A DNA stretch of 64,000 nt from Agrocybe praecox (Eukaryota; Basidiomycota; Agaricomycetes; Agaricales; Agrocybaceae), in contig OZ024849.1 in the NCBI GenBank assembly GCA_964017145.1, positions 1,550,001-1,614,000 of the forward strand, read 5' to 3'. Below the pieces are notes generated by a model, which was not told the DNA's origin, did no database searches, and saw only the letters and a program-made list of their open reading frames with translations. The first letter of the stretch is position 1; the number at the start of each line of letters is the position of its first letter. Made by a program: the position numbers and the translations under genes. This document shows positions 12,133-24,792 of this stretch, piece by piece.

Positions 12133-12460
12133 AGTTTCTTTTGTACCGGGTTCCTTGACTTGAGAATGAGAATCGTAGTCGTCCCCGTCGTCATCAACAG
12201 GGACGTTAAGCGCTAAGCACCAAAAATTCGAGCCGAAATGTGAGCCGGCTGGCAGGCCCGGGCGGCGCGCAACCTTTATTTGGTCCTGCTTAGAAAAAGC
12301 AGATAAATATAGGCAAGCCCCTATTTCACCGTTTCCACGAACCACAACATCCAGTGGAATCTTTGAAATCTTCAAGTTTCTCTTGAGAACATACACAGTA
12401 TTCATAGAGAAGTGAACCCGTCAAAGGAGCGTGATAATTACTCTCCCAACCTACCCCGAT
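12133..12460. promoter_or_regulatory. Shared divergent promoter region, MTO1 / aldolase
   Basis: The 328 bp between the two head-to-head start codons must contain both promoters. No clear TATA box was seen on either side. Confidence 0.45.
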
Positions 12461-13654
12461 ATGTCTCTCGAAGGAAACCGCACCCTTCAAATTCTAAGTA
12501 AAGCCGAACGTGAAGGATATGGAGTCCTAGCACAAGCGTGGTATGTTTTCCTATTCTCACATTTCTACTCAGAGATACTTAATTCAATGCATATAAGCTA
12601 CGACGCCAATATGGCTATCGGACTTGTACGCGCTGCTGAACGATCTCACAGCCCAGCCATCCTTCAAATGTTCCCCATTACTCTGGCGTATGGCAAAGGA
12701 CCTTTCTTACAGTTCTGCCTGAGCTTGTAAGAACAGAGTGCTACAATGCACAAATCGTGTCTAAAGTACCTTTCACTTCTCTAGAGCTCACCAGGCGTCT
12801 GTGCCAATTGCAGTACACTTGGATCATGCCACGGATCCCGAACATCTAGAACTGGCTTTAAGCCTTGCAGAGAGCGGTATCGTTTTCGATAGTATTATGG
12901 TTGACGCCAGTCATGCAGAGGTACGATACAGTATTTTCTGTCAACGTACCCAATACAAACTTGCTACGCAGACAGACGAAGAAAACATCGCAATCGCCAA
13001 ACCTTACGTTGAACGCGCACGTAAGTGTGGCGTTGCCGTCGAAGTTGAGCTTGGGCGCCTCGAGGGTGGAGAAGCTGGACTCCGAATGATATCCGATGCA
13101 AAACTCACAAATCCTGATAAGGCGAAGGCTTTCATGGAAGGGTAACTGTGTCTCAAGACTTAGTCTTCAGGTCATAACACTCTGCGAACAGAACCGGAGC
13201 TATTATCCTAGCACCTAGTATAGGTAACCTCCATGGGTCCTACATCAATCCTCCAAATTTCCGCCAACAAATGTAAGCAATTTAGCGAATTACTTCATAT
13301 CAAAGATCTAATAGATCGTTTATTCTTTTAGATTGAAAGACCTCCATGCAGAGTTCAAGGGTAAGGTGCCCATCTGCCTGCACGGAACAGATGAACTTCC
13401 AGATTCGTTGTTCATCGAATGCATAAGAAACGGAGTTAGCAAAGTAGGTTTACTTCTATCTTCGAAGCTTATACAGAATAATCGAGACTTTATAGGTTAA
13501 CATCAACAGTTGGGGGAGGGATGTTTACGCGAAATCTTTGGGTCAAGGTCTCTTGTCGAAGCCATTCCCAGATGCACAAGAAGATGCGACAGAAATTTTT
13601 GCTAAGAGCTGTGATCGTTTCTTTGCATTGTTTGGATCGGCGGGAAAGGCATGA
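12461..13654 (+). CDS. Class II (zinc-dependent) ketose-bisphosphate aldolase
   Basis: The family cleaves or joins DHAP and an aldehyde using a divalent metal. Exon 1 (12461-12540, MSLEGNRTLQILSKAEREGY) splices to YDANMAIGLVRAAE and AILQMFP. The next intron leads into VPIAVHLDHATD, whose His residues are metal ligands. Later exons contain VMVDASH-like FDSIMVDASHAE, VAVEVELGRLEGGE, a third segment IILAPSIGNLHGSY, and ICLHGTDELPDSLF with the loop His. The end is FALFGSAGKA. The GTDELP variant resembles aldolases fused to YgbK-type sugar-acid kinases in fungi more than glycolytic Fba1, so this is probably not the glycolytic enzyme. A DenD-like dehydrogenase follows 202 bp downstream on the same strand, suggesting a shared carbohydrate-acid pathway (inference). 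Confidence 0.88.
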
Positions 13655-13856
13655 GAATTTATTGGTGTAATGCTCTACTTAGAGAAGCTTTGAACGTCCA
13701 GATATTGTGTTTATAAATTTTGTGATCACGCGGTGGGTCAGGGCTTGACTAAGGATATGACCTTTCGTCATCTGGGCCAGTAAGTCAAAGGCCTTAAATA
13801 GCAAGGGAAAGGGAACGATAGAATTCCGCTTCCACACTCTCGGGATTTCGATACCT

Positions 13857-15115
13857 ATGCCCAACGCCGTGCTTGTCACTGGAGCTGGAGGATGGCTTGG
13901 AAGCCTTGTGAGCCATGTGCAATTTTCTCTCCTATTAAGCTTGGTTTTCTGAACTTCATAGATTTCTGCAGCGCTGCATGCCGACGCTTTGACTCCCAGT
14001 GTTCGTCTTATTCTCGCTGATATTGTCGAACCCAAAGTCCCCGCCGGCTCCGACGCTGTAGTAGTCAAGGCAGATTTAACTGATAGAACTCAAGTCGATG
14101 CTCTCTTTACGACACGATTCGGTATTCCCGATACCATTTATTGTATGCAAGGCATCATGTCTCGAGGATCCGAGGAGAATTTCGAGCTTGGGATTAAAGT
14201 TCCTCTAGCGTTCTTTCGTCTGTGTAGTTTGTTTTTGACGAGTACCCTAGGTGAACGTGGATTCTGTAAGGATCTTACTTGAGGCAGCACATTCCGTTCA
14301 ATCCAAAAACCATCTTGAACATCCCATCAAATTTATATTCACTTCGTCATTAGCAGTTTATGGAGGACCATTGGTTAGATTTCAGCAGTTTCTCTCTCTA
14401 TGACTTACTAAATTCATGACTGTTTGACTAGCCCGACATCATCACCCCTGCCACGATCGCTGTTCCACAGAGCTCCTATGGAACTGCAAAGTTAATATCT
14501 GAAATCATGATTAATGAGTATACGCGTCGTGGATGGGTCGATGGTCGCATCATGCGTCTGCCCACAATAACAGTTCGCCCTGGTCCTCCCGCAGCAGCTA
14601 CTTCTGCATTTATTTCTGGTTCGTGTGTACTAGACTTCAGCTAGATCCAGTGTTCCTTCTGCATAAACAGTGACTCACTTTGAATTATTTTCACAGGCAT
14701 AATTCGTGAACCTCTCATGGACATTGAAGCGATTTGTCCCATCGGAAATTCCTATGACTCTCCAGAGTTGTCTCTGAGCTTGTGGCTTGCATCCCCTGAA
14801 ACCACAGTGAAAAACTTGGTTCTCGCCAAACATATTCCAGGAAACAAATTCATGGCCCATACCCGCGTTGTTTGCCTACCCGGCTTCACCGCCACGGTCA
14901 AAGACGAGCTCGATGCACTGGCAAAAGTTGCAGGGGAAGGGGCCCTCAACTTGATTAGGTTCGAGGACGACCCTGCCAGTAAACGTATCGTATCTTCTTG
15001 GCCGTCGGCCTTTGATAATACTTACGCGCAAAGCCTTGGGTTCTTTGTGGATGAGGGGGGGATGGAACCAATCGTCAGGCAATTTCAGAAATATGTTGCC
15101 GCAAAGGGTGTTTAA
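13857..15115 (+). CDS. NAD-dependent epimerase/dehydratase, DenD (D-erythronate dehydrogenase)-like
   Basis: A short-chain dehydrogenase of the extended SDR class. The N-terminus has the NAD-binding motif TGAGGWLG, split by an early intron after GGWLGSL. Then come RLILADIVEP, VVKADLTDR, the serine region FTSSLAVYG, the catalytic YxxxK in SSYGTAK, and RIMRLPTITVRPGPPAAATSAFISGIIREPL, which is characteristic of the DenD branch (shown here in part only by its order). The last exon (to 15,115) carries the substrate domain ending FQKYVAAKGV. There are about five introns. DenD oxidises D-erythronate in bacteria that use four-carbon acid sugars. The neighbouring class II aldolase supports a similar role here, but the exact substrate is inference. 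Confidence 0.85.
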
Positions 15116-15537
15116 AGTCGCAGATTGACACATTGATCTTCCACAAGAAAAAGACTTCTTGTAAGGATACAATTTTACAATATCCCATAGAGTAAAGGTG
15201 CTGCAGCGAGCAATAGGTATAAGAGGTGATAAGTTGGCGTTTTAGCTCGTCGTCAGCAAATCGCGCCGGCCGCCAATTGCATTTCGGGCATTGGCTGAGG
15301 CATTGGCGCAATTTGGCGGCCACCGGGCATCAATCTTCGAAACCCACGTCCAAGTAACCGGAGACATGGGCTGCGAATCCCCCTGCGAACCTCACTGGGC
15401 CTCCACGTTTTGCGAGAAAACCGAGAAAGGCCAGGGTTAACCGGATATATATACCTATCGTTGCCCTGTCTCCAATAACCGCTGTTCTTTCTAATCACTT
15501 TCCCTGAATATCCCCCATATCCAAACGCGCACTCGAA
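15116..15537. other. Intergenic region with presumed promoter
   Basis: This region precedes the DUF2470-like gene. A run at 15,444-15,452 (gatatatat) could be a weak TATA element about 90 bp upstream of the next ATG. Nothing else was seen. Confidence 0.35.
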
Positions 15538-16353
15538 ATGGCCGATCCAGTAGCGGAGAAATCTGGTTTCCTCAAAATGTACATGTCGAGCCATCCCGAC
15601 ACCCTGGTTGCCTACGCGAAATGGTTCGGAAAGGTCAAGGAGACCATCGCCAGTGCAGAGATGTCGGCTATCGATACCAAGGTGCGCTCGGATCCTGTCT
15701 TCTTACAGTGTCTGATTTGCTGAGTTTGGTATCGCACAGAGCATGACTTTGACTTGCAAATTGAAAGACGGCGCTACGAAAGTAGTTGTAGTCCCAATAG
15801 TACCCCCCATGAAGGGTTACGAAGATGTCAAGCCTCGATTACTCGAAATGAAAGCGTTTGCACAAGAGGGCCTTGGGATGGTACGTTTCCCTTGCTTCCT
15901 TGTCGAGAATATCCCAGAACCAATACTCTAGCTTCCTAGATCAAAGTACCTCAAATTACCTTCTTTGAATTCCCAAGAGACGCTCGAATCTCAGCGTTTT
16001 TCGTCTCCTTGAACATATTCGTCTACTATTTCCAGAACACCCCTTCTATCTATGGCCAACTAGCAGACTTTATCATATCCTGGACTGGGACAGGCATTGT
16101 GACCTTTGGCTTTTGGTTCCTTACTGTGACGCACATTCTGGAGTCCCTGTATATGTACAGCTTGTGCAGAAAGCATACGAGTTTCGGGATTGGGGTATGT
16201 TGTTTTTTAAGGTTCACTCACGTTTGATACTGAATATCTTATGTGCAGGCTCTATACGTTGCCTCGACCCTACTTTCAGGATTTCCCACTTGGGTGAAAT
16301 TGAGAAAGAATATTCAGGCTGCTCGAATCGATTCAGTCATGAAGATCCAGTAG
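15538..16353 (+). CDS. DUF2470 domain / TMEM254-like (DUF4499) membrane protein
   Basis: The N-terminal soluble part (HPDTLVAYAKWFGKVKETIA, SAEMSAIDTK, then after intron 15682-15739 SMTLTCKLKDG) matches the DUF2470 pattern, a domain related to the C-terminal part of haem-utilisation and pyridoxamine-oxidase-like proteins. The C-terminal part has membrane helices with DFIISWTGTGIVTFGFWFL and HILESLYMYSLCRKH, resembling the DUF4499/TMEM254 family. It ends in ALYVASTLLSGFPTWVKLR and SVMKIQ before the stop at 16,351. There are about four introns. The function is unknown. The fusion of a soluble DUF2470 part with membrane helices recurs in fungal genomes as I recall, but I know of no assigned role. 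Confidence 0.75.
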
Positions 16354-16475
16354 TAGCCGTCTGGCATAGCGTCGTGTGTTTGAATATTTATTTATTAGGT
16401 CTTATCTGCGGGTTTTCGTGCGTGCAGAAGTTATTTGTACATTACTTCGCTGGAAGTTTTCGATCGTTGCGTTAA

Positions 16476-18514
16476 CTATATATGTTCTATGCTTGACTTT
16501 CTCTCCTCGAGCCCCTTCATTCTACCCTCGTCTTCGTCAATGAACCGTTGCGGGCGCTCGACTTGGATGGCTTCCTTATTTTTAAACACCCATACCATGG
16601 ACGTATTCTCGCGATATAATCTATCAATGTCTTCCAATTGTCTATTGGAGGTTTCTGGGTATACGAGCCAGACAAGCTAGTGGTTGTAAAGTCAATTTAT
16701 GTAAACATCTGCATATTTCCACGAACAGGAGGGAGACGAATACTTACGGGAACAAATATTGCGTTAAAAACGACCCAAATCAAGTAGAATCGCCATCCGA
16801 TGTTGGCGATTCCTATAGGTGTAATCTGGACTACTATATAATTGGAAATCCTTGAAGAGCATAATACTTCAACAGCTGTGAAAGAAATTTATGAAAAGAT
16901 ACACAACACACCAATTGGACGCTGTTCCAATGGCAGCTCCTTTTGTTCGCATAGACAAGCTGTTTATTTCCGTTGGGTATAACCAAGGTACACCCTTCAG
17001 TAAAGTAAGTAGATCAGACGACGCGTCTCTGCTCAGAGGGGAATGGGACATACCTGCCAGCATATACCAAAGAATACGTAGTAGAGGAAGAAGAACGCAG
17101 TCGCACCCGCACCGAACTTTGTACCATTGGGGCCATTCGTTTGAGATAGGAGGGCAGAAATCAGAATATAGCAAACACATTGCCCCGCAGCACCCCACAT
17201 CATGAGTTTCCGCCTTCCAGCTCTTTCAATCAAGACCAAACCGGCGAACGAGAATATAAGATAAGAAACAGAGTTGCAAGCTGCGAGCAGTCGTGCTAGA
17301 TTGTTTGACAAGCCAACTGAGTTCTGGAGGACTAATGGGAGGCTATCGACGCAATTGGTTAACCTTAAGGAAGGAAGGAAGAAGTTGGAGGGTACGACGT
17401 ACTAGTAACTCGTCACATTGATTCCGACGAGCTGTTGCATCCATTGTGTTCCAGCACCAAGAACAAGGCGCTTGATCATGCCGGTATTTCCAGTCTTTCC
17501 ACGAAGGATATCGCGCCAGCTGGGCGATGTATCCCTTTCTATCCTAACAGCCTCCATGATAACATCTTTTTGACTGATAATCAAGCCATCTTTGGGCGAA
17601 ACGTGTTCCCCTTCCAAGGCAGCTAGCACTCGCAGACCTTCTTCTTCATATCCATGAGCAAGCAACCAACGTGGACTTTCGGGAAGCCATGGTACGGTTG
17701 CAAACAGGATAAAGGAGAAGACAAGTTGGAAGGCGATTGGAAACCTCCATGCAATGCTCCCTTTGGTGAAACTGAATCCGTATGTCATCCAGTTGCTCAA
17801 CGAGAACCCGGCAATGTTCATTCTAGAAATCGGTCAGCCATGCATTGCCCTCAAATTTGATATCAACCCGTACATCATTTCAAAGACGACCAGTTTTCCT
17901 CTCCAACTAGGCTTTGATGTCTCGCTTTGCCACACAGGTGCCGTAGAGGTGTTGATACCATTACCAATGCCTTGGGGTACAAGTTAGATCGTCGCAGAGA
18001 ATAATATATCATTTTTGTGAGCTCACCTGTTATTAACCGTGCCACGATCATCTGTGCGACACTGAACGATGAAGTCTGCAGAATGGCTCCAACAGACATG
18101 ATAGTCGCTCCAATTAGGAACGTTTTCTTCCGGCCAATGTTTTCACCAAATGCAAAGGTGGATATAGCACCAACAAAACTAGAGAGAAGTTAAGGCGTCG
18201 TAAAAGATCAAAGAGCACGCACAACCCACCAGCCGATATCATATAGAGAAACAATCGTCCCTTGAAGGTTAGGATCGGGGTTGCCCATCGTCTGCAGGAA
18301 GCTATCTGTGACGATGATTCCTCCAAAGACGCCCTGGTCATAACCTATCCACATATCGTAAAATGAAGATCGCCATTGATAAACTAGTCCACTGCGCACC
18401 AAAGAGCGTCATAGCAGTCGTACAAGCGACTGTAACCCAAACGTTGAGCATCGTGCCAGTCATGCCCAAGTAGGGTTTCTTGTCGTTCAACTTCATGGCG
18501 ACTGAGCCAGTCAT
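16476..18514 (-). CDS. MFS sugar transporter (hexose transporter family)
   Basis: A twelve-helix plasma-membrane sugar porter. The start at 18,514 gives MTGSVAMKLNDKKPY, then helix 1 joined by a splice to LFGYDQGVFGG. Family motifs follow in order: GENIGRKKTFLIG, RLITG, GNGINTSTAPVWQSE, PWLPESPRWLLAHG (the PESPRW signature), GAGTQWMQQLVGINVTSYY, ERAGRRKLMMWG (RxGRR), WLYPTEINSLSMRTKG, and YPETSNRQLEDIDRLY near the C-terminus. The tail ends ERKSSIEHI with the stop at 16,476. About seven introns of roughly 55-80 nt interrupt it. Hexoses, pentoses, galacturonate and other sugars are all transported by this family, so the substrate is open. Confidence 0.9.
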
Positions 18515-19343
18515 ACTGTTGGCACACTAGGAAAGAAGAGACAGACAGATAAATTCGTCCGAGGATTATGGATCGACTATTTAAAGTAAATTCATTTGGT
18601 GACCCCCACGGTAGAAGCAAGAATAGGAGCCTGTCGCTGACGTCGAAGCCAGAGAAGCATGAATTATGCTCAACGTGCTCCGGGAGTGTTGCTCCAGAAT
18701 TCAGCTGACTTTAACTAGCCGCGACATTGCTGAACGAGGGTCAGAAAGAGGCAAAAAATAAGGCATGTTCATCTGAGAAAGAATTTCCGAGAGAGAAAAG
18801 CTGACGACTCGCTTAACGCCAACTGAAATGTTGTTTGCAAATCCGGGGCTTCGCGGCCCGGTCAATCGCTGAAGGTGGAGAAAATCCGATTGAAGGAGTT
18901 TTGTATGTATAAAAGAGGCAAAAGAACGAGAATTTCATTATTTGTCGTCGTGAGCGTACCGATAAATAAGCCACATTGAGGAAAGTAGAAGAAGAGAGAG
19001 ACAGAGACAGAGAGAAAGGAAACCCTACGTGAAAATATAGAAGACGACAAAAGAAAGAAAAACAGACAAACAAATTAAAACTTAGGTATAACAATTGGAA
19101 CAATGCACTGAAACAAAAAAGAATAGCATATGTGCGAGGAGGAGACTGTGTGCGTGTGAAAGAAAGGAGCGAGAAAGTGATAAAAATTAGAACAAGATTT
19201 GTCGACGTGGAAAGATAGAGTGTAAAGTGTGTACGTGTGTATGCGTGTGGGATTCGTAACATTGATATCGAAACTATGGTGGGCCGGGGTTTCCAGGAAA
19301 TGAATAGTGAAAGCAGAGAGACGGATGGCGAGTATTCTTGTCA
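18515..19343. other. Gene-free region between sugar transporter and KIN1
   Basis: The left half is the transporter's upstream region. The right half (about 18,950-19,250) is strongly purine-rich on the plus strand (gaga/gaaa runs) and reads as a pyrimidine-rich 3' region on the minus strand. The 149-codon minus frame at 18813-19262 is an artefact of that composition. Confidence 0.5.
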
Positions 19344-22300
19344 TCACAGTTTAAGTTCGGTAAGGACCCGCCTAGCAAGCATTTGGTATTGCCAGCCATC
19401 TCCGCCAGCACGTCTGAACTGGATACCGTGTAATGGTAGCCAGGGAACCTATAAGCGGAGCTCAATGAATAAAAAAGTTTCCATGAATCAAGAACGGAAT
19501 ACATACCTTGACGATATTGATTTCAAAGCGGACACTCAAGCTGTTATTGCCCATACTTTCGAAAAGTTCACGGTCAATTTCGCCTGTGGGAAGAGGGCTA
19601 GGTGTGCGCGGGTTAGGATTGGGACTGGGCGAGCTGGGCCGAGCACCGAAATCGTGAGGAATGGGTGGCAATACTTTCCCCTTATTTCCGACAGGAGAGT
19701 AGGATCTAGGAGGTGACGAATCAACGTCGTTATTATTTTGGGTAGGCGTTGATGGCGAGAGTCCGTTAGTCTGGCTTTGCGCCTCTTGCGGTCCAACGAC
19801 AGTCTGACTGGAAGGGACATTGAAGAATGATGATGAACCACTACTTGGGTTCGTCATCAAGGTCGTGCCAGAGGGTCGACTGGCGGTAGTGGTAGTATCC
19901 TTTTCTGGCTGTTCCTTAGTAGCATCAGACTGATCGCGGTCCTTGCCCTTTTCGCGCTTCAATCCAAAGGAGAGTTTCGATGCCTTTTTAACAATAGATG
20001 GTCTACTTTGCACTGGTGTCATTGGTGAGGTGTCTCCCGACGTCGATGACAGCTGCTGTTGGTGATGTGAATTGCCTCTAACAGTACCAGCTTCGACCGT
20101 CGACAAGTCGATCGAAGGTAGATGTATGCACTCAAATCCACCTTTGGTTTCCCTATACTGAACCTGCATTCTGTCTAAAACCCGTCGTATATCCGTCTTG
20201 ATCGCAACAGGTGGCTTGGAAGAGGTTGTCGCCACACTGCCGTAAAGCATTTTGTGTCAGAACGCGCAATAGTTAAGCAGTCTAAAAAAGAACACGCACC
20301 TGAAGAGGCCTTTTAAGAAAACAGGCTTGAAGTCTTTCTCGCTCGTGTGTCTCTCGTCTTCCTCATGGAAAGTTTCATCAACGTCTTGCACTGTGATATC
20401 TGGACGCTGGTCATCAGCCACTTCTTCCTCTTCCTTCTTCTCTCTCATATCAACTTCAGGTCCAGCCTTCGAGAAAAGACGGTCGGCAAGAGGCCTCGAG
20501 CTTCCATACCCAGTTGATGGACGACGATGTCGACCAATAGTGCCAGTATTTGAACCACCCATGAAAGCAGCACCTGTACTACTCCGCCTTTCATGACGCT
20601 TCGCGTGTCCCTGTGGATCCAAAATAGTAGCCGCTCGTCGATGCACATTCCCAACGGGTTGACTCGTACTAGCAGCGATAGGCTTGGGCGTTGTCAATGT
20701 TGAGGAAGGTTCCTTTTCATCATTCACGGGAGGTGGTAAAACCTTCTCCTCGACATCAGAAATTTGAGACTTCGCCTCAGGTCTCGGAGATGGTGACAAG
20801 TTAGCAAGAATCGTCCCCCGCTTTCCTGAGAGCGTCCCATGCTTCTTCCCTTCCTCACCCATTCGAGACCCTACCAACATGCTACCAAACTTCCGCACGA
20901 GCGTTGCACCCGAAGAGAATGGAGACGAATGCTCATGGTGCTTCTCGCTACCTTCTTCCGTCTTCTCGGAGAATGTAGAGGTATCAGGACCAGCAGTCTT
21001 CGGTGGTTCTGGAAGACGGTTAATCCCTTGCTCGTCAGCGGATTGATCTCCGCCGCCACCACCAAACATACCACCCCAGCCACGAGATAGAGTTGTCGGC
21101 CTTTGGCTCATACTGTGGCTCCTATGATGAGTGCTGGGAGGTGGCACACGTGGTAGATCGCGCTTCTGGCCGCCCATTGCATTTTCAGCAATTTCGATAT
21201 GTTGTCTTTGTTGAGCCGAAGGCGAAGGCGGTGGGAGGCCAAGATCACGAGCACGCGGTTGCGCGAAGGAAGGAGAAGTCGGTGATGGGGAAACAGGCGT
21301 ATGGTCGTACGATAGTCCAGAGTAATGAGAGGTTTCGGGTGCGGGGAGCCTGGGCAGAGGCATACTGTAGTCGGATTTGAGCTTCGTCGTCGGTTGAGAA
21401 GCATCCTTCTTCACATTGGCTGGCGCAGTGAAATGAGGTTGTTGTGTTGCGGCATATTGTTGCTGGCGCATAGACGCTTCGTCCACTGGAGTTGACATAT
21501 GTAGAGCCGTTGGGCTTACAACTTCACCTGTAATCGATAGCTGAGAGCTTGCAAATTGACCTGGCCCATAAACTCTGTCGCGTTCCAGTTTTTCGCGGGC
21601 AAGATAGTACATTGAGATTAATGGATGGAATCCTCTTGTCGGATCCAATGGTTCATTTTTGGGATCTGAAAACGAGGGATGAGCAAGATGATTCTGTGAA
21701 TTTGGGGGTGAATGACCCTGAGGACTCCCTGGAGGTGATGTTGCTGGCGAAAACAACTTGCGTCTATAATAGTCGAATCCTGAGAATCTTCGTGACTTCC
21801 GGGGCGCGGTTGAGTCGCTCTTGTTACCACTGTTACTGTCGAAGGAGATGGCGAGGCTTGAATTTGAAACATCACCCCATCGACCACCGCCATTACCATT
21901 CAGGTTGCCCATACTTCGCTTTCTTTCCCAATATTGGAGTGCTCGGATATAGGCATCTGATTCAAGGACATGGATCAATTTGCGCTCGATTTCGTCTTCT
22001 GTGCCGAATTCGAAGCCAGTCATACCCTTGATAACTTGCCGATCTAGTTCATCTGCTCGAAGGGGTTCGCGGTGGACCATGTGAATAGCTGGGGCGCCGG
22101 TAAACCCACGAACCATCCAAGGGTGGCTCATGACTTCTGAAAGGGAGGCGCGGTTCTTTGGGTTGGTGACCAGCATACGCGACAGTAAGTGTTTACATTC
22201 TACAAATTGTTAGTCTGGGCATATGTACACAAAGAAAAGACATTACCAGAACTTAACCAGACCGGATATTCCACCAGACCGCGCTTAATTTTGGCGTGGA

Positions 22301-23519
22301 GAGCGGGCATATTTTGATCGTCAAACGGCACCTTTCCACACACCAGTACGTACAGCACAACTCCGAAACTCCATACATCTACCTCTGGACCGGTGTACAC
22401 TCGAGCGTTGAGTAATTCAGGGGCCGCAAAATATAACGAACCACAGAATGTCGATAGATGGGATACAGGGTCATACAAATTGGATAGACCAAAGTCGATG
22501 ATTTTGATGTTGCCAGTCTGAGAGATGAGGATGTTCTCGATTTTGAGATCTAAACATAGCATAATCCGAGCAGGTCAGAAATAAGGTTATACTATTCGGC
22601 TTGAAGGGGCTGACGCTTACCTCGATGGACCACGTTGTTCAGATGGCAGTATTCTAAAGCGCTACCGATTTGGCGGGCAAATTTTCGGGCCACTCGCTCG
22701 CGCAACCGTCCGTGGCTGATGATGTAGTCCAACATTTGACCACCGTTCACATATTCGAACACCATATAATAATGATGTTGGTGAACAATCATTTCTCTCA
22801 TGCCACATATATAGGGGTGATACAGAAGCATAGAGAGCGCCGCTTCGCGAAGGGTTCGAATTTCCTTGGATGCGTCTTTGGAGGCCTGACGGCTCGCAGA
22901 GTCGTTTGCGCCTGATCCATTAGTCTGTGGTGGTGGAGTAGGATACACACGAGGTAGAATCTTGACTGCCAACTGGAATAGCCGTCAGATGTGGAACAGG
23001 AGAGATGAGATGGCAAGCACGGACCTTCTCTCCAGTGATGTTATGGGTGGCAAGCTTAACCTTGCCCATACTGCCCGCCCCAAGTGTTTTACTTAGCGTA
23101 TAGTCGCCCAATATTCTATTCGACCGATAAGATCGTTCATCTTTATGTCTTCGTCGTTCCTTATTTTCGTCCGCAGAAGGTTGAGACCGTTCTTTTGCTT
23201 CCGTTGGACTCGTCCGTGCGTCCCTGATAGTACCAGCCGCTTGCGGGGGTGGGGCGAAGGCTTGCGGGGGCATTGAGACAGGTCTTGGTCGGTGAGAATT
23301 GGTGGATGCTGGCCTTGGGACAGGCGTAGGCAGCGTGTTGGTGTTTGTAGGAGTTGTTGGTTGAGGTTGCTGCTGCTGCGCTGGAACTGGCTGGGTTATG
23401 GACATGTCAAACTCATGGCCACCGATCATGCCTCCATGAGAAGGCGTTATTTGACCTGGAACAGTATCCTCTGGAACTTGGTTGAGCTGCGGGGCAAGCG
23501 CGGTTGGATAGCTGGACAT
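19344..23519 (-). CDS. KIN1: KIN1/MARK-type serine/threonine kinase with C-terminal KA1 domain
   Basis: A cortical kinase of the Kin1/Kin2/MARK group, acting in polarity, exocytosis and septation in other fungi. A disordered Pro/Gln-rich head (about 140 residues) precedes the kinase domain: [20 protein letters not shown] (P-loop), the catalytic lysine in VKIL, then [24 protein letters not shown] (catalytic loop, with an intron between R and D), [10 protein letters not shown] (DFG), and [21 protein letters not shown] long Ser/Pro-rich linker of about 800 residues follows. The C-terminal KA1 domain spans an intron (19449-19506) and ends [14 protein letters not shown], matching the membrane-binding KA1 consensus. 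About six introns give roughly 1,270 aa, the usual size for fungal Kin1. The start at 23,519 is the first ATG of the head. Tandem CGA repeats lie just upstream in the presumed leader. Confidence 0.95.
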
Positions 23520-23813
23520 CGTCGTGATATGCGTTGTCAGACGTTTCTATGGGGGGCCCGTACACCACAGCGACGACGATAGGCAGCGACGACGACGACG
23601 ACGAGCGCTGGGGGGGAAATGGATGAAATGAGTGGACGAGATGAGGAAGCTCTGTCGTTAAAAGTCAATGACAAGGATCCAAAACTCTTTCTCCATAATG
23701 TGTGGGATTATTCGTCTCGGCCTGACGGGCGGCATCACTCCGGCTCTCCATTTCTTGTATTTCATGGTATAATGTATTATAACAAAAGGTATCAACTATA
23801 GTACAACACAAGC

Positions 23814-24226
23814 TCAGTTGGTTTTCGATTTAGTGCTGTCTTTTGATAGCCATTGGATAGGATGCCTATTAAATAGCGGCCAGGGAGGAATAGTGACCTA
23901 ATTTTTGTTCAGTAATGTCCCTGCGTTTCGAAATGTTCTCTTACCAAAGCTACAACGACAGTCGAGAAAGCCATGATACCAAACGTCATTCGAAGGTCCT
24001 GTAATGCGAATCCTACACAGAAAGCGACAACCTAGGGCAGATTAGGGGTCATATGGTTTCTCAGTGAACTGTACAGAGACACTCACAGCTGATCCAGCGA
24101 GCGTAACCTTGCTTGCCAACTCGACCAAAGACTGGCCAGAAAAATCCTGCATCCAACGCTCAGCAAAATCCTTCTGAATCATAGCCCAAGACTCACAATC
24201 TTTCCTTCTGGAAACTCGAAACTCAT
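23814..24226 (-). CDS. SPC1: Signal peptidase complex subunit 1
   Basis: A small non-catalytic ER-membrane subunit of signal peptidase (SPCS1/SPC12 family). Four exons with consensus borders (24197-24226, 24087-24146, 23945-24031, 23814-23897; introns of 50, 55 and 47 nt) give 86 aa with intact frame. The pattern is the family's: a short cytosolic head containing KIDFSGQSLVELASK, a first helix AGSAVVAFCVGFALQDLR, a second helix from FGIMAFSTVVVALVTI, then the hallmark PPWPLFNRHPIQWL near the C-terminus. Exons are too short to show as long open frames, so the gene is easy to miss. It is convergent with nothing close; the next minus-strand gene upstream is the SRA protein. Confidence 0.92.
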
Positions 24227-24792
24227 TGTCACAGTGTTATTCTTGTTGAGTGTATTCCTAAGGGTCCGGCAGTTCCTTGCTTGCTTCAGGTTCCAACGTA
24301 ATGACACTGTATATCTAAGTGGTCTGTAATAGTAGTCCTAGTAGCAAGAAATGAGAACGAAACACGTCCGACGTGGAATGGACATCGACCGCGATGTCGT
24401 GGTAGCAGTCACGTGGATCCGGAGAAACGTGTGAAGGCCCGGCTGAGTCCTGACAGCGCCTGGTGTGAACTTATGACGCCGATCCCGATGCTGAACTTTG
24501 AGCCTGACAGTTGGGCCTGAGTAACAAGTTGTTGGATAGTTAGAGAGGACCTGTGTTCAACATCGGGGCAGGGTTGATATTTTCCAGAATATGTACATGT
24601 ACAAGTTATAAACATAGCTCGCATTGAAACACCTTTGTATACAGAACTACATGAAGAGATGGACGTGATGGAAAGCAATAATAAACTATGAAATAGCGGG
24701 TTGTGACTCCAGGATGTAGAACATGAGAAATGATAGAATTGAAATAATTAATCGGGAAGTTGGTGGGCATGGATATGGATGCACTGGATGCA
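24227..24792. other. Intergenic region between SPC1 and the SRA gene
   Basis: It contains the SPC1 promoter and the SRA gene's 3' region. A GC-rich core around 24,360-24,440 holds no gene I can support. Confidence 0.4.

Noticed and set aside
12046..12405. Longer N-terminus for MTO1 from an ATG at 12,405
   Set aside because: The frame is open, but the extra 91 residues do not look like a targeting sequence, whereas the ATG at 12,132 opens a typical basic presequence.
18813..19262. 149-codon minus-strand frame
   Set aside because: Pyrimidine-rich low-complexity translation (Ser/Phe/Leu runs) with no domain; it lies in the presumed 3' region of KIN1.
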